DNA of 64,000 nt from DATAZK01 sp965199805 (GTDB lineage: Bacteria > Actinomycetota > Actinomycetes > Frankiales > Frankiaceae), in the NCBI GenBank assembly GCA_965199805.1, contig CBDATO010000001.1:372001-436000 (forward strand), given 5' to 3'. Position 1 is the first letter of the stretch, and every line of letters begins with the position of its first letter. Under the pieces are notes generated by a model. It saw nothing but the letters and a program-made list of their open reading frames with translations. It had not been told where the DNA came from and did no database searches. This document shows, one piece after another, positions 40,835 to 49,097 of this stretch. The translations under genes and the position numbers were made by a program.

Positions 40835-42487
40835 TTACTCACGTCCTTTCCCGAATCGCGTCGCCGCATCGGCACGCAGATCGCCCTTCGCCAGCTTGCC
40901 GCCCGATGACTTGGGCAGCTCCGGCATGACCACCAGCCGCTCCGGCAGGTACTCCGACGAGACCCCGCGCTCCTTGAGGAACGCGACGAGCTCGTCCAGC
41001 TCGAGGGTGGCCCCGTCGACCAGCTCGACGTAGACCGCGACCCGCTCGCCGAAGGTCGGGTCGGGTGACGGCACCGCGCCCACCAGCGCCACCTTGGGGT
41101 GGGCGCCGACCTCGTCCTCGACGTAGGGCGCGCTGATGTTCTTGCCGCCCCGGATGATGATGTCGGACTTGCGGCCGACCACCGCGAGGTAGCCACCGGA
41201 GTCGACGGTCACCTCGTCGGCGTGCAGGACGAAGCCGTCGGCGGTGAAGAGCTGCGCGTTGGCCTTGTCGTCCTCGAGGTAGCCGAACGAGATCGCCGGG
41301 CCACGTGAGCCGGGCTGACCCCGGCCGGTGCCGGTGACGTCGGCGCCCTCGTCGTCGTACAGCCGCAGCTCGGTGCCGGGCTGCACGCGGCCGGCGGTGC
41401 GCAGTCGCGGCTCGGTCGGGTCGGAGATCGTCGTCGCGGTGGCGAAGCCGCTCTCGTTGGAGCCGTAGAAGTTCAGCACGGTCGCGCCGGTACGCCGCTC
41501 GAAGTCGCGGGCGCGCTCGTACGGGATGAGCTCGCCGCCGGTGAACAAGATTCGCAGCGACGTGAGGTCGTACTTGTCGAGGTCGGGCGCGTTGAGCATG
41601 AGGATGAACTGGGTGCTCACCGCGCACAGCACGGTGACCTTCTCGCGCTCGATCAGCTCGAGCGCCTTGCTCGCGTTGAACCGCTCCATCACGACGGTCG
41701 GGGCGCCGAGGAGGGTCGGCGTGAAGTGCGAGGTCCACTGCCCGAAGCCGAACGGGGCGGGGACGACGGCCATGAAGACGTCGTCGGGGCGCAGCTCGCC
41801 GACCTGCTCGGCGATCACGTGGAAGTAGTACCAGCGGTTCTGGTGGTGCATGACGCACTTGGGCAGCCCGGTGGTGCCCGACGTCGAGTTGACCAGCCAG
41901 AGGTCGTCGGGGCCGAGCTTGCGGTCACGCCAGGTGTCGGCGGGCGCGGGGGCGATCACCTCGCCGTCGACGGAGAAGTGCCCGACGGTCAGGTCGTCCG
42001 GGAAGACGACGTGGTGACGCAGCGCGGGAGCGGCCTCGCGCAAGGCGGGCATCTCGTCGGCGACGACCCGGTCACGGTGCACGGCAGTGGTGATGAGCCC
42101 GACGGCCTGGGTGCGGGCGAGCAGGTGCCGCAGCTCGCGGTCACCGGCCCGGGCGCCGATGCCGACGGTGACGAGCCCGGCCTTCTCGCACGCGACGAAG
42201 GCGATGTGCACCGCGGCGGTGTCGGGCAGCTGGACGGCGACGCGCTCCCCCGGCTGGTAGCCGGCCGCGACCAGGACGCCGGCGAGCCGGTCGGAGAGCT
42301 CCGAGTACTGCCGCCAGCTGACCCGCTCGGTCTCGGTGATGAACGCGGGCGCGTCGGGCCGGGACGCGGCGTAACCTTCGATGTCGTCGGCGAGCGTCTC
42401 GTCGCGCCACCAGCCGTGCTCGCGGTAGTGCTTCGCGAGCAGGGCGCGATCCGCCCCGTCGACGCGCTGCGGGTCGTGCACGCTCAC
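40835..42487 (-). CDS. Acyl-CoA ligase (AMP-forming), cyclohexanecarboxylate/cyclic acid type
   Basis: 550 residues. Adenylation motif STSGTTGLPKCVMHHQNR, YGSNESGFATATT, and the C-terminal GYLEDDKANAQLF/GRKSDIIIRGGKNISA with the catalytic Lys near the end (SSGGKLAKGDLR). The overall pattern resembles AliA-like cyclohexanecarboxylate or fatty acyl ligases of actinomycetes. It activates an acid to its CoA thioester via an acyl-adenylate. It is followed by the SDR, suggesting that an alcohol to acid to CoA route is encoded. A GACCG-C-CGGTC palindrome lies at 42530-42540, 43 bp upstream. Confidence 0.9.
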   Translation of the reverse strand: MSVHDPQRVDGADRALLAKHYREHGWWRDETLADDIEGYAASRPDAPAFITETERVSWRQYSELSDRLAGVLVAAGYQPGERVAVQLPDTAAVHIAFVACEKAGLVTVGIGARAGDRELRHLLARTQAVGLITTAVHRDRVVADEMPALREAAPALRHHVVFPDDLTVGHFSVDGEVIAPAPADTWRDRKLGPDDLWLVNSTSGTTGLPKCVMHHQNRWYYFHVIAEQVGELRPDDVFMAVVPAPFGFGQWTSHFTPTLLGAPTVVMERFNASKALELIEREKVTVLCAVSTQFILMLNAPDLDKYDLTSLRILFTGGELIPYERARDFERRTGATVLNFYGSNESGFATATTISDPTEPRLRTAGRVQPGTELRLYDDEGADVTGTGRGQPGSRGPAISFGYLEDDKANAQLFTADGFVLHADEVTVDSGGYLAVVGRKSDIIIRGGKNISAPYVEDEVGAHPKVALVGAVPSPDPTFGERVAVYVELVDGATLELDELVAFLKERGVSSEYLPERLVVMPELPKSSGGKLAKGDLRADAATRFGKGRE

Positions 42488-42529
42488 ACCAGCTCCTGCC
42501 CTCGCCGATCGGTCCCGGCCATAATTTCA

Positions 42530-42540
42530 GACCGCCGGTC
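42530..42540. promoter_or_regulatory. Short palindrome upstream of acyl-CoA ligase gene
   Basis: GACCG-C-CGGTC is 43 bp before the ligase start. It could be a TetR-type operator; there is no supporting second site. Confidence 0.35.
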
Positions 42541-42566
42541 AAGAAGTACGCACCGGGTGCCCGACC

Positions 42567-44303
42567 CTACGGCGTCGCGTTGCTCCGAGTTCCGCTGCCT
42601 GCCCCGACCGGCAGCTGCTCCAGCTCCGGACCCGCGCCGGGGATCAGACCCCGGTCGGCCCGACTCTCGGCCTCGGCCGCCTCAGCCGCTTCGGCAGCGG
42701 CCGCCTGCTCGCCGCTCATGGTGCGCAACGGCACCTCGCGCTGCACGATGGCGAGGATCAGGGCGATCACGAGCACGCCCGCCGCCGCCAGGAAGGCGAT
42801 GGTCATGGCGGACGTGAAGCCCTCCTTGAAGGGGTGCGACAGCACGGGGTCGAACTTGGCGAGGAACGAGGTGTCGTTCAGGTTCGACGTGCCACCACTC
42901 TGCAGCTTGGCGATCTGGTCGGGATGCGCTGCAGCAGCCGCCTGGAAGGCCGGATCGGTGGCGACTCGGGCGTAGGCGCTGCTGATCTTGCCCTGCACCG
43001 TGGAGTAGACGACGGACAGGAAGACGGCGACGCCGATGGTGCCGCCCATCTGACGGAAGAAGGTCGCCGACGACGTGGCGACGCCGATGTCGCGCGGCGA
43101 GACCGAGTTCTGCATCGACAGCACGATCGACTGCGTGTTCATACCGATGCCGGCGCCCACCAGGACCATGGCGACACTGACGAAACCGAGCGAGCTGTCG
43201 GCGGAGATCCGTGAGAGCAGGGTGAGCCCGACGAGCATGGAGGCGCAGCCCACGATCGGGAAGATCCGGTAGTGACCGGTACGCGACGTGACCTGGCCGG
43301 ACGTGATCGAGCCCGCCATCAGGCCGAGCACCAGGGGCAGCGTGAGCAAGCCGGCCTCAGTGGGCGACTTGCCCTTCACCAGCTGCAGGTAGAGCGGGAT
43401 GAGGGTGAGTCCGCCGAACATGCCGATGCCGATGAACGTCGACTGCAACGACCCGATCCGGAAGGCACGCACCCGGAACATCCGGGACGGCAGCAACGCC
43501 GACTCGCCGGCGCGCCGCTCGGCGAGGACGAAACCGGCCAGTCCCGCGAGGCCGACCAGGTAACAGGCGAGTGAGGAGGCGGATGCCCAGCCCCACTCGC
43601 GTCCCTGCTCGGCGACCAGCAGGAGCGGCACGACCCCGACGATGAGCAGCGCGGTGCCGAGCAGATCGAGCTGGCGCTTGGTGCGGCTGTGGTCGACCCG
43701 GAGCACCCGGTTGACGACGAAGAGCGCCAGGATCCCGATGGGCACGTTGAGCAGGAAGATCCAGCGCCAGCCGTCGAGCCCGGCGAGGTGGTCCTGTCCC
43801 GCGAGGGCGCCGCCGACCACCGGCCCGAGCACGCTCGACGTGCCGAAGACGGCGAGGAAGTAGCCCTGGTACTTGGCCCGCTGCCGCGGCGGGATGATGT
43901 CGCCGGTGATCGCCAACGCCAGGGTGAAGAGGCCACCGGCCCCGATCCCCTGGAAGGCGCGGAACCCGGCGAGCATGTACATCGACGTGGCGAACGAGCA
44001 GGCGGCGGAACCGACGATGAAGATGGCGATCGCGGCCAGGAAGAACGGCTTCCGGCCGTACATGTCGGAGAGCTTGCCGTAGAGCGGGGTCGCGACCGTC
44101 GACGTGATCAGGAAGGCCGTGGTCACCCACGCCTGGGCGGTGAGCCCGTCGAGGCTCTGCCCGATCTTGTAGATCGACGTGGACACCACGGTCTGGTCGA
44201 GCGCCGCGAGGAACATCCCGAGCATGAGGCCGGAGAGCACGACCAAGATCTGCTTGTGGGTGTACTGGCCGGTCGGCCCGGGCTCCACCACCGTTGCTGT
44301 CAC
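42567..44303 (-). CDS. MFS drug exporter, DHA2 family (second)
   Basis: 578 residues with about 14 helices. The first helix LMLGMFLAALDQTVVSTSIY carries the DHA2 motif C-like Asp. Motif A is GKLSDMYGRKPFF and the antiporter motif GIGAGGLFTLALAITGDI follows. The C-terminal tail of about 60 residues is Glu/Ala-rich. It pumps hydrophobic drugs or metabolites out using the proton gradient. It is divergent from the oxidoreductase at 44436, and no TetR gene is adjacent. Substrate unknown. Confidence 0.92.
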   Translation of the reverse strand: MTATVVEPGPTGQYTHKQILVVLSGLMLGMFLAALDQTVVSTSIYKIGQSLDGLTAQAWVTTAFLITSTVATPLYGKLSDMYGRKPFFLAAIAIFIVGSAACSFATSMYMLAGFRAFQGIGAGGLFTLALAITGDIIPPRQRAKYQGYFLAVFGTSSVLGPVVGGALAGQDHLAGLDGWRWIFLLNVPIGILALFVVNRVLRVDHSRTKRQLDLLGTALLIVGVVPLLLVAEQGREWGWASASSLACYLVGLAGLAGFVLAERRAGESALLPSRMFRVRAFRIGSLQSTFIGIGMFGGLTLIPLYLQLVKGKSPTEAGLLTLPLVLGLMAGSITSGQVTSRTGHYRIFPIVGCASMLVGLTLLSRISADSSLGFVSVAMVLVGAGIGMNTQSIVLSMQNSVSPRDIGVATSSATFFRQMGGTIGVAVFLSVVYSTVQGKISSAYARVATDPAFQAAAAAHPDQIAKLQSGGTSNLNDTSFLAKFDPVLSHPFKEGFTSAMTIAFLAAAGVLVIALILAIVQREVPLRTMSGEQAAAAEAAEAAEAESRADRGLIPGAGPELEQLPVGAGSGTRSNATP

Positions 44304-44435
44304 CGTGGACTGACTCCCTACGTATTGATCAACTCGAGCGACTGTAGCGCCACTTGCTTGTGCCTACCAACTATTACTCTCTGCTAACGATTCCCGCTCG
44401 TGATGGGGCGCACGTCACGGCTTACGGTGAGCGGC

Positions 44436-45410
44436 GTGCGCGCGGCCTTCCACACCGAGCAGGGCGACATCGACGTGCTCCGGGTCGGGCAGCTGCCCGA
44501 TGCCGTCGCCGGACCGGACGAGGTGCTCGTCCGCGTACGCGCCTCCTCGCTCGACCGGGTCGACCTCTTCTTCCGGTCCGGACGCAACAAGATGCGGATC
44601 TCCGGCGCGCACATCGGCGGCCGCGACGTCGCCGGCACGATCGCGGAGCTCGGGGCGGGGGTCGCCGCGGCGTACCCGGACCTCGCCGTCGGTCAACCCG
44701 TGGTCGGTGTCGCCGTCCGCAGCGCCCACGCCGAGCTCGTGCCCGTGCCGGCCGGGCACGTCTTCCCCCTGCCCTCCACCTGCACGTACGAGCAGGCCGC
44801 CGCCATCCCGACGGCGGGACGCACCGCGTACGACGGGCTCGTGAACCGCGGCCGGCTGGTGCGCGGCGAGACCGCCCTCGTCATAGCCGCGAGCAGCGGG
44901 GTCGGCAGCTTCGGCGTGCAGATCGCGTACGCGCTGGGCGCCACCGTGCTCACCACCGCCGGGTCGGAGGACAAGCGGCGCCGGGCCGCCGAGCTGCCCG
45001 GGGTCGAGGCCGTGTTCGACCACTACGGCGACGACGTCACCGCGCGGGCGCTGGAGCTGACCGGCGGGCGCGGGGTCGACGTCGTGCTCGACCCGGTGGG
45101 GGCGGCGACCTTCGCGGCCGGCTTCTACGCGCTCGGGCGCGACGGGCGGTACGTCACGACCGGCGTGACGGCGGGCCACCGGGCAGACCTGCACCTCGGC
45201 CGGGTCTTCGAGCGCGGGCTCACCGTGACCGGGGTCGGGCGGCCGGACGCCGCGTACGTACGCGCCACCATGCTCGGGCTGCTTCAGCTGGTCGAACGCG
45301 GCTCCGTGGTGCCGGTCGTGCACGCGGTGCTGCCGTTGGACGAGATCGCCGCGGGGCACGCGCTGCTGGAGCGCTCCGAGGTCTTCGGCAAGGTCGTCCT
45401 CACGCTGTGA
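44436..45410 (+). CDS. MDR-superfamily zinc-type/quinone oxidoreductase
   Basis: 324 residues from GTG 44436; an upstream GTG at 44427 is possible. It has a GroES-like N-domain (GPDEVLVRVRASSLDRVDLFFRSG) and a Rossmann domain with ASSGVGSFGVQIAYALGA (NADPH). The structural-zinc Cys cluster of alcohol dehydrogenases is missing, so it is a quinone-oxidoreductase-like reductase of enones or quinones. Tail to tail with the CoA-transferase gene. Substrate unknown. Confidence 0.88.
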   Translation: MRAAFHTEQGDIDVLRVGQLPDAVAGPDEVLVRVRASSLDRVDLFFRSGRNKMRISGAHIGGRDVAGTIAELGAGVAAAYPDLAVGQPVVGVAVRSAHAELVPVPAGHVFPLPSTCTYEQAAAIPTAGRTAYDGLVNRGRLVRGETALVIAASSGVGSFGVQIAYALGATVLTTAGSEDKRRRAAELPGVEAVFDHYGDDVTARALELTGGRGVDVVLDPVGAATFAAGFYALGRDGRYVTTGVTAGHRADLHLGRVFERGLTVTGVGRPDAAYVRATMLGLLQLVERGSVVPVVHAVLPLDEIAAGHALLERSEVFGKVVLTL

Positions 45411-45414
45411 ACGG

Positions 45415-47946
45415 TCACATCCACGCCGGCTTCGTGCCGATGATGCGCTGCTCCGCGAGGCCCGCGATCTCCTCCGGGCTCAGGCCGAGGGACCCGAGGA
45501 CCACCTCGTTGTCCTGACCGAGGGTCGGGGCTCCGCGGGTGTACACCGGCCGCGGCATGGCCGAGAAGGTGAACGGCAGGCCCGGGTAGTCGAGGGCGCC
45601 GACCACCGGATGGCTGATCCGCTGGAACCAGCCGCGAGCCCGCAGCTGCGGCGTGTCGTTCAGACGGCGCGCGTCGAGGGTGCGGGCGACCGGGACCCCG
45701 TGGTCGATGAGGTGCTCGAGGGCGTCCTCGAGCGGGCGGAAGGCGAGCCATCGGGTCAGCTCGACGTCGAGGTGGTCGTGCGCCGCGAGGCGGCCCTCGA
45801 GGGTGGCGAGCGCCGGGTCGGCCGCCCACTCCGGCTCGCCGAGGGCCTGGACCAGCGCCGTCCAGTGCGCCTCCGTCTCGACGCTGAGCACGAGGTAGTC
45901 ATCGGTCTCGTCGGTGTCGGCGCAGGGGTAGAGGCCCTGCGGCGCGGCCTCGAACGAGCGGTTGCCCGTACGGGTGAGCAGCACCCCGTTGGCGGTCCAC
46001 TCGATGGTCTGCTCGGCGGCGATGTTGAGCGCCGCCTCGGCGAGCGGGGACTCGACGAGCAGCCCTTCGCCGGTGGCGGCGCGGTGCTCGAGGGCGGCGA
46101 CGACCCCGAGTACGGCGTGCAACGCCCCGAGCACGTCGCAGACGCCGCGCGGCACCAGCGGGCCGTCCGGCTCCGCCGTGCCTTCGGGGAAGCCGGTGAG
46201 CCAGGCCAGCCCGGAGTTCTGCTCGACGGTCATCGCGAAGCCGCCGCGGTCACGCCAGGGCCCGTCGAGCCCGAACGCCGGCAGCCGCAGCACGACCAGG
46301 TCGGGACGCGCGGCCCGCAGCGCCTGCTCCCCCAGGCCGAAGCCGTCGAGCACCCGCGGGGAGAAGTTGTCGACCACGATGTCGGCGTCCGCGACGAGCT
46401 TGCGGGCGAGCTCGGCACCCTCGGGACGGCTCAGGTCGAGCGTGACGTCGCGCAGCCCGACATTGGCGCCGTGGGTGACCGGCGACCACTCGAACAGGAA
46501 CGGGTCACCGAGCTTCACGCCGCCGGCGAAGCGCATCCCGTCGGGGCGCTGCACCGACTCGATCTTGACGACGTCGGCGCCCATCGAGGCCAGGTAGGAC
46601 GCGACGTAGGGGCCGGCCCAGAACGCCACGAAGGCGACGACGCGCAACCCCTCCAGCGGGCGCGGCGGCGTGGCCTCCGCGGGAGCGCCCGGAGCCGGGT
46701 CGGGCTCGGCAGGCAGCTCGGCGAGCAGACCGGGCCCGTGCTCGTCCAGGAGCGGCGACGGCAGCGGCTCCGGCGAGCGGTGCCGGCCGAACAGGTAGGG
46801 GCGGCGCGGTTGTTGGAAGCCGCCGGGGTGCTCCTGGTAGACGCCGCGGTCGACGTACTGCTGCATCTCGAGCACGGTGCGCCCGTCGCCGACCGCCGTC
46901 ACCGGGATGCGCAGCAGCGACGCGAGCTCGACGATCTCCTCGACCGTGTGCGCCCGGGTCCACTCCGCGATCGCGTTGCGCAGCTCGACGCGGCGCGGCA
47001 TGCGCCCGACGGCATGGGCGAGCTGCGGGTCCTCGCCCCACTCGGGATGCTCGACCATCGCTGCGAAGTCGGCCCACTGCTGGTGGGTGATGGTGCAGAA
47101 GCCGACCCAGCCGTCGGAGGCCGGCTCGATGGACGGGATCTCGATGCTGCGGCCGTAGAGCCGCTCTTCGACCTGCGCGAAGATCATCTGGTACGAGGTC
47201 ATCGACACGATCATGGTCTCGAGCATCGAGACGTCGACGTGCTGGCCGCGCCCGCTGCGGCGCGCCGCCAGGGCAGCGATCGCTCCCGCGCTCGCCGCTG
47301 CCGCGCCGGACACCCATTGCCCGATCGCGCCGCCGACGGCGACCGGGGTGTGGCCCGGGATGCCCCGCGAGGACAACGAGCCGCACAGCGCCTGCAGCGT
47401 GAAGTCGGTGGCCGGGCGCGTGCTCCACGGGCCGCCGCGGCCGAAGGCCGAGACCGACAGCAGCGAGGTGGCGGGGTTGCGCGCCTGCAGCGCCTCCAGG
47501 CCGAGGCCGAGCGCCTCGATCCGTCCCGGCTCCTCGGTCTCGAGAACGAGGTCACAGGTGGCGGCGACGCGCTGGGCGAGCTGGACGCCCTCCGGCGACC
47601 CGAGATCGGCGACGGCACTGCGGTGGCCGGCGTGCAGGTATTGGAAGAGCGGGCCGCCCTTGTCCCGGTCGACGGGTGTGCCCGAGGCGGAACGACCCCG
47701 CAGCGGGTCGCCACCCGGGGGCTCGAGCTTGATGACGTCGGCTCCCGCGTCACCGAGGAGCTTGGCGCAGTAACCGCCCGCGATGCCCGTCGACAGATCG
47801 AGCACGCGCAGATGCAGCGGCTTGAGCGGCGACAGGTTGGTGCTGGCAGGGTCGTTGCTGGCAGGGTCGGATGCGGCGGCTGATGGCCGGTCGACTTCCG
47901 TAGGGCTGGACACGACGGGACGAACCTCCTCGACTGGCTGCCTCAC
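45415..47946 (-). CDS. Fused tandem CaiB/BaiF CoA-transferase
   Basis: 843 residues with two complete family III CoA-transferase domains joined by a Pro/Ala linker. Domain 1 begins LRVLDLSTGIAGGYCAKLLGDAGADVIKLE (about residues 45-75). Domain 2 begins LRVVAFVAFWAGPYVASYLASMGADVVKIE (about 440). Each has its own C-terminal helical part. Family III enzymes move CoA between acids. Here one chain supplies both halves of the usual interlocked dimer. A small tandem repeat (SDPASNDPAST) lies in the N-terminus, which might start at a later GTG. It probably works with the nearby acyl-CoA ligase. Confidence 0.88.
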   Translation of the reverse strand: MRQPVEEVRPVVSSPTEVDRPSAAASDPASNDPASTNLSPLKPLHLRVLDLSTGIAGGYCAKLLGDAGADVIKLEPPGGDPLRGRSASGTPVDRDKGGPLFQYLHAGHRSAVADLGSPEGVQLAQRVAATCDLVLETEEPGRIEALGLGLEALQARNPATSLLSVSAFGRGGPWSTRPATDFTLQALCGSLSSRGIPGHTPVAVGGAIGQWVSGAAAASAGAIAALAARRSGRGQHVDVSMLETMIVSMTSYQMIFAQVEERLYGRSIEIPSIEPASDGWVGFCTITHQQWADFAAMVEHPEWGEDPQLAHAVGRMPRRVELRNAIAEWTRAHTVEEIVELASLLRIPVTAVGDGRTVLEMQQYVDRGVYQEHPGGFQQPRRPYLFGRHRSPEPLPSPLLDEHGPGLLAELPAEPDPAPGAPAEATPPRPLEGLRVVAFVAFWAGPYVASYLASMGADVVKIESVQRPDGMRFAGGVKLGDPFLFEWSPVTHGANVGLRDVTLDLSRPEGAELARKLVADADIVVDNFSPRVLDGFGLGEQALRAARPDLVVLRLPAFGLDGPWRDRGGFAMTVEQNSGLAWLTGFPEGTAEPDGPLVPRGVCDVLGALHAVLGVVAALEHRAATGEGLLVESPLAEAALNIAAEQTIEWTANGVLLTRTGNRSFEAAPQGLYPCADTDETDDYLVLSVETEAHWTALVQALGEPEWAADPALATLEGRLAAHDHLDVELTRWLAFRPLEDALEHLIDHGVPVARTLDARRLNDTPQLRARGWFQRISHPVVGALDYPGLPFTFSAMPRPVYTRGAPTLGQDNEVVLGSLGLSPEEIAGLAEQRIIGTKPAWM

Positions 47947-48034
47947 ACCTTGTCACGCCCGTAGGGGCGCACCCCGGGCCGGGATGTGACACAGGTCTCG
48001 CTGCGGGCGGATGGGTGGCCTAGGCTGCCGGGCT

Positions 48035-48589
48035 ATGACGGTCACCGAGCAGCGCCCACGTCCGGTCATCGAGCAAAGCCGCACCTGGGCCGCGGTCGAA
48101 GCGCGCCTTGCCCGTGAGAGCGACCCGGTGCTCGTCCGCAACCTCGAAGCGGTGCTCTCGCACATGAAGTCGGAGGCCGCGGGTGACCTCGACGGGCTGC
48201 TCGTGACGCTGTCGGACGCCGCGTCGTACCACGCCTGGGGCGCGCCGCCGGCTGGGAGCCCGACCGGCAAGGCGCAGGTACGGCGCTTCTACGAAGACTT
48301 CATCGCCTCCGGGGCGACCCGGCTCGCGTTCGACATCGACCACCTCGTCGTCGACCGCGACTGCATCCTCACCGAGGGCGTCATGCGGATGGCCTACCCA
48401 GGCTCCACCCTCGCCGCCCGCGGCATCGCGGTCGACGACGAGTCGGCGTTCTACCTGTACGAGGCCCGCATGGCCACGCTGTGGCCGTTCGACGAGAACG
48501 GCCTGATCGTCGGCGAGGACACCTACACGGGCGGCGACGGCTTCGCCGGGATCGCGGACCGCAAGCTCGACCCCGCCGACATCGTCTGA
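48035..48589 (+). CDS. NTF2-fold (SnoaL-like) protein
   Basis: 184 residues from ATG 48035. A SnoaL/NTF2 cone-shaped barrel is visible: an N-terminal helix (DPVLVRNLEAVLSHMKSEAAGDLDGLLVTLSD), then AQVRRFYEDFIASGA and a series of strands ending YLYEARMATLWPFDENGLIVGEDTY. Such proteins are isomerases, cyclases or ligand binders, often beside steroid or terpenoid catabolic genes. Divergent from the CoA-transferase gene, convergent with another NTF2-type gene. No catalytic Asp/His pair can be fixed. Confidence 0.75.
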   Translation: MTVTEQRPRPVIEQSRTWAAVEARLARESDPVLVRNLEAVLSHMKSEAAGDLDGLLVTLSDAASYHAWGAPPAGSPTGKAQVRRFYEDFIASGATRLAFDIDHLVVDRDCILTEGVMRMAYPGSTLAARGIAVDDESAFYLYEARMATLWPFDENGLIVGEDTYTGGDGFAGIADRKLDPADIV

Positions 48590-48614
48590 GCCGGGCGCCG
48601 CCCGATCGGACAGC

Positions 48615-49097
48615 TCAGCGCACCGGACCGGTGTGGCCCTGCGGGAACGGGAAGATGTCGGACCGGCCGGAGCGCGCCAGGCTCTGGTAGTCGCGGGCGG
48701 CGAACTGCCAGACACCGTCCGTGTTCTTCTCGTAGTTGTCGTGGTAGATGCCGTGGATGACGCTCCAGTTGCCGCCGTGGGCGTACTGACGCAGCTCGCT
48801 CATGTACATCCGGCCGGTGGCCCTGGTGGCGTCTTTGACCCGGATGACCGTGTTGAGGATGACGAACTGGAAGAACTCGAACTGCTCGAGTGACCCGGCG
48901 ATGAACTGGCCGATCTCGCCCGGCCCGGTGAAGTCCATCCCGGACTGGATCAGGTCGAGGTGGATCCGGCAGTGCGGCTGGAAGAGCGGGACCAGCTCGT
49001 CCCAGGACTGACGGGTGACCACGTCGGCGTACTCGTTCTGCAAGCGGGTGATCGCGATGTAGTCGACGGTTTCCTGCGTCAGGGCAGCGGCATCCAT
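48615..49097 (-). CDS. NTF2-fold/SnoaL-like ring-hydroxylating-associated protein
   Basis: 160 residues. It begins TQETVDYIAITRLQNEYADVVTRQSWDELVPLF, the pattern of SnoaL_4 proteins related to small subunits of Rieske dioxygenases. The C-terminal half has strands around RMYMSELRQYAHGGNW and ending RDYQSLARSG. It overlaps the AAA ATPase gene by 19 bp on the same strand. The overlap suggests readthrough coupling but may be chance. Function unknown. Confidence 0.78.
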   Translation of the reverse strand: MDAAALTQETVDYIAITRLQNEYADVVTRQSWDELVPLFQPHCRIHLDLIQSGMDFTGPGEIGQFIAGSLEQFEFFQFVILNTVIRVKDATRATGRMYMSELRQYAHGGNWSVIHGIYHDNYEKNTDGVWQFAARDYQSLARSGRSDIFPFPQGHTGPVR

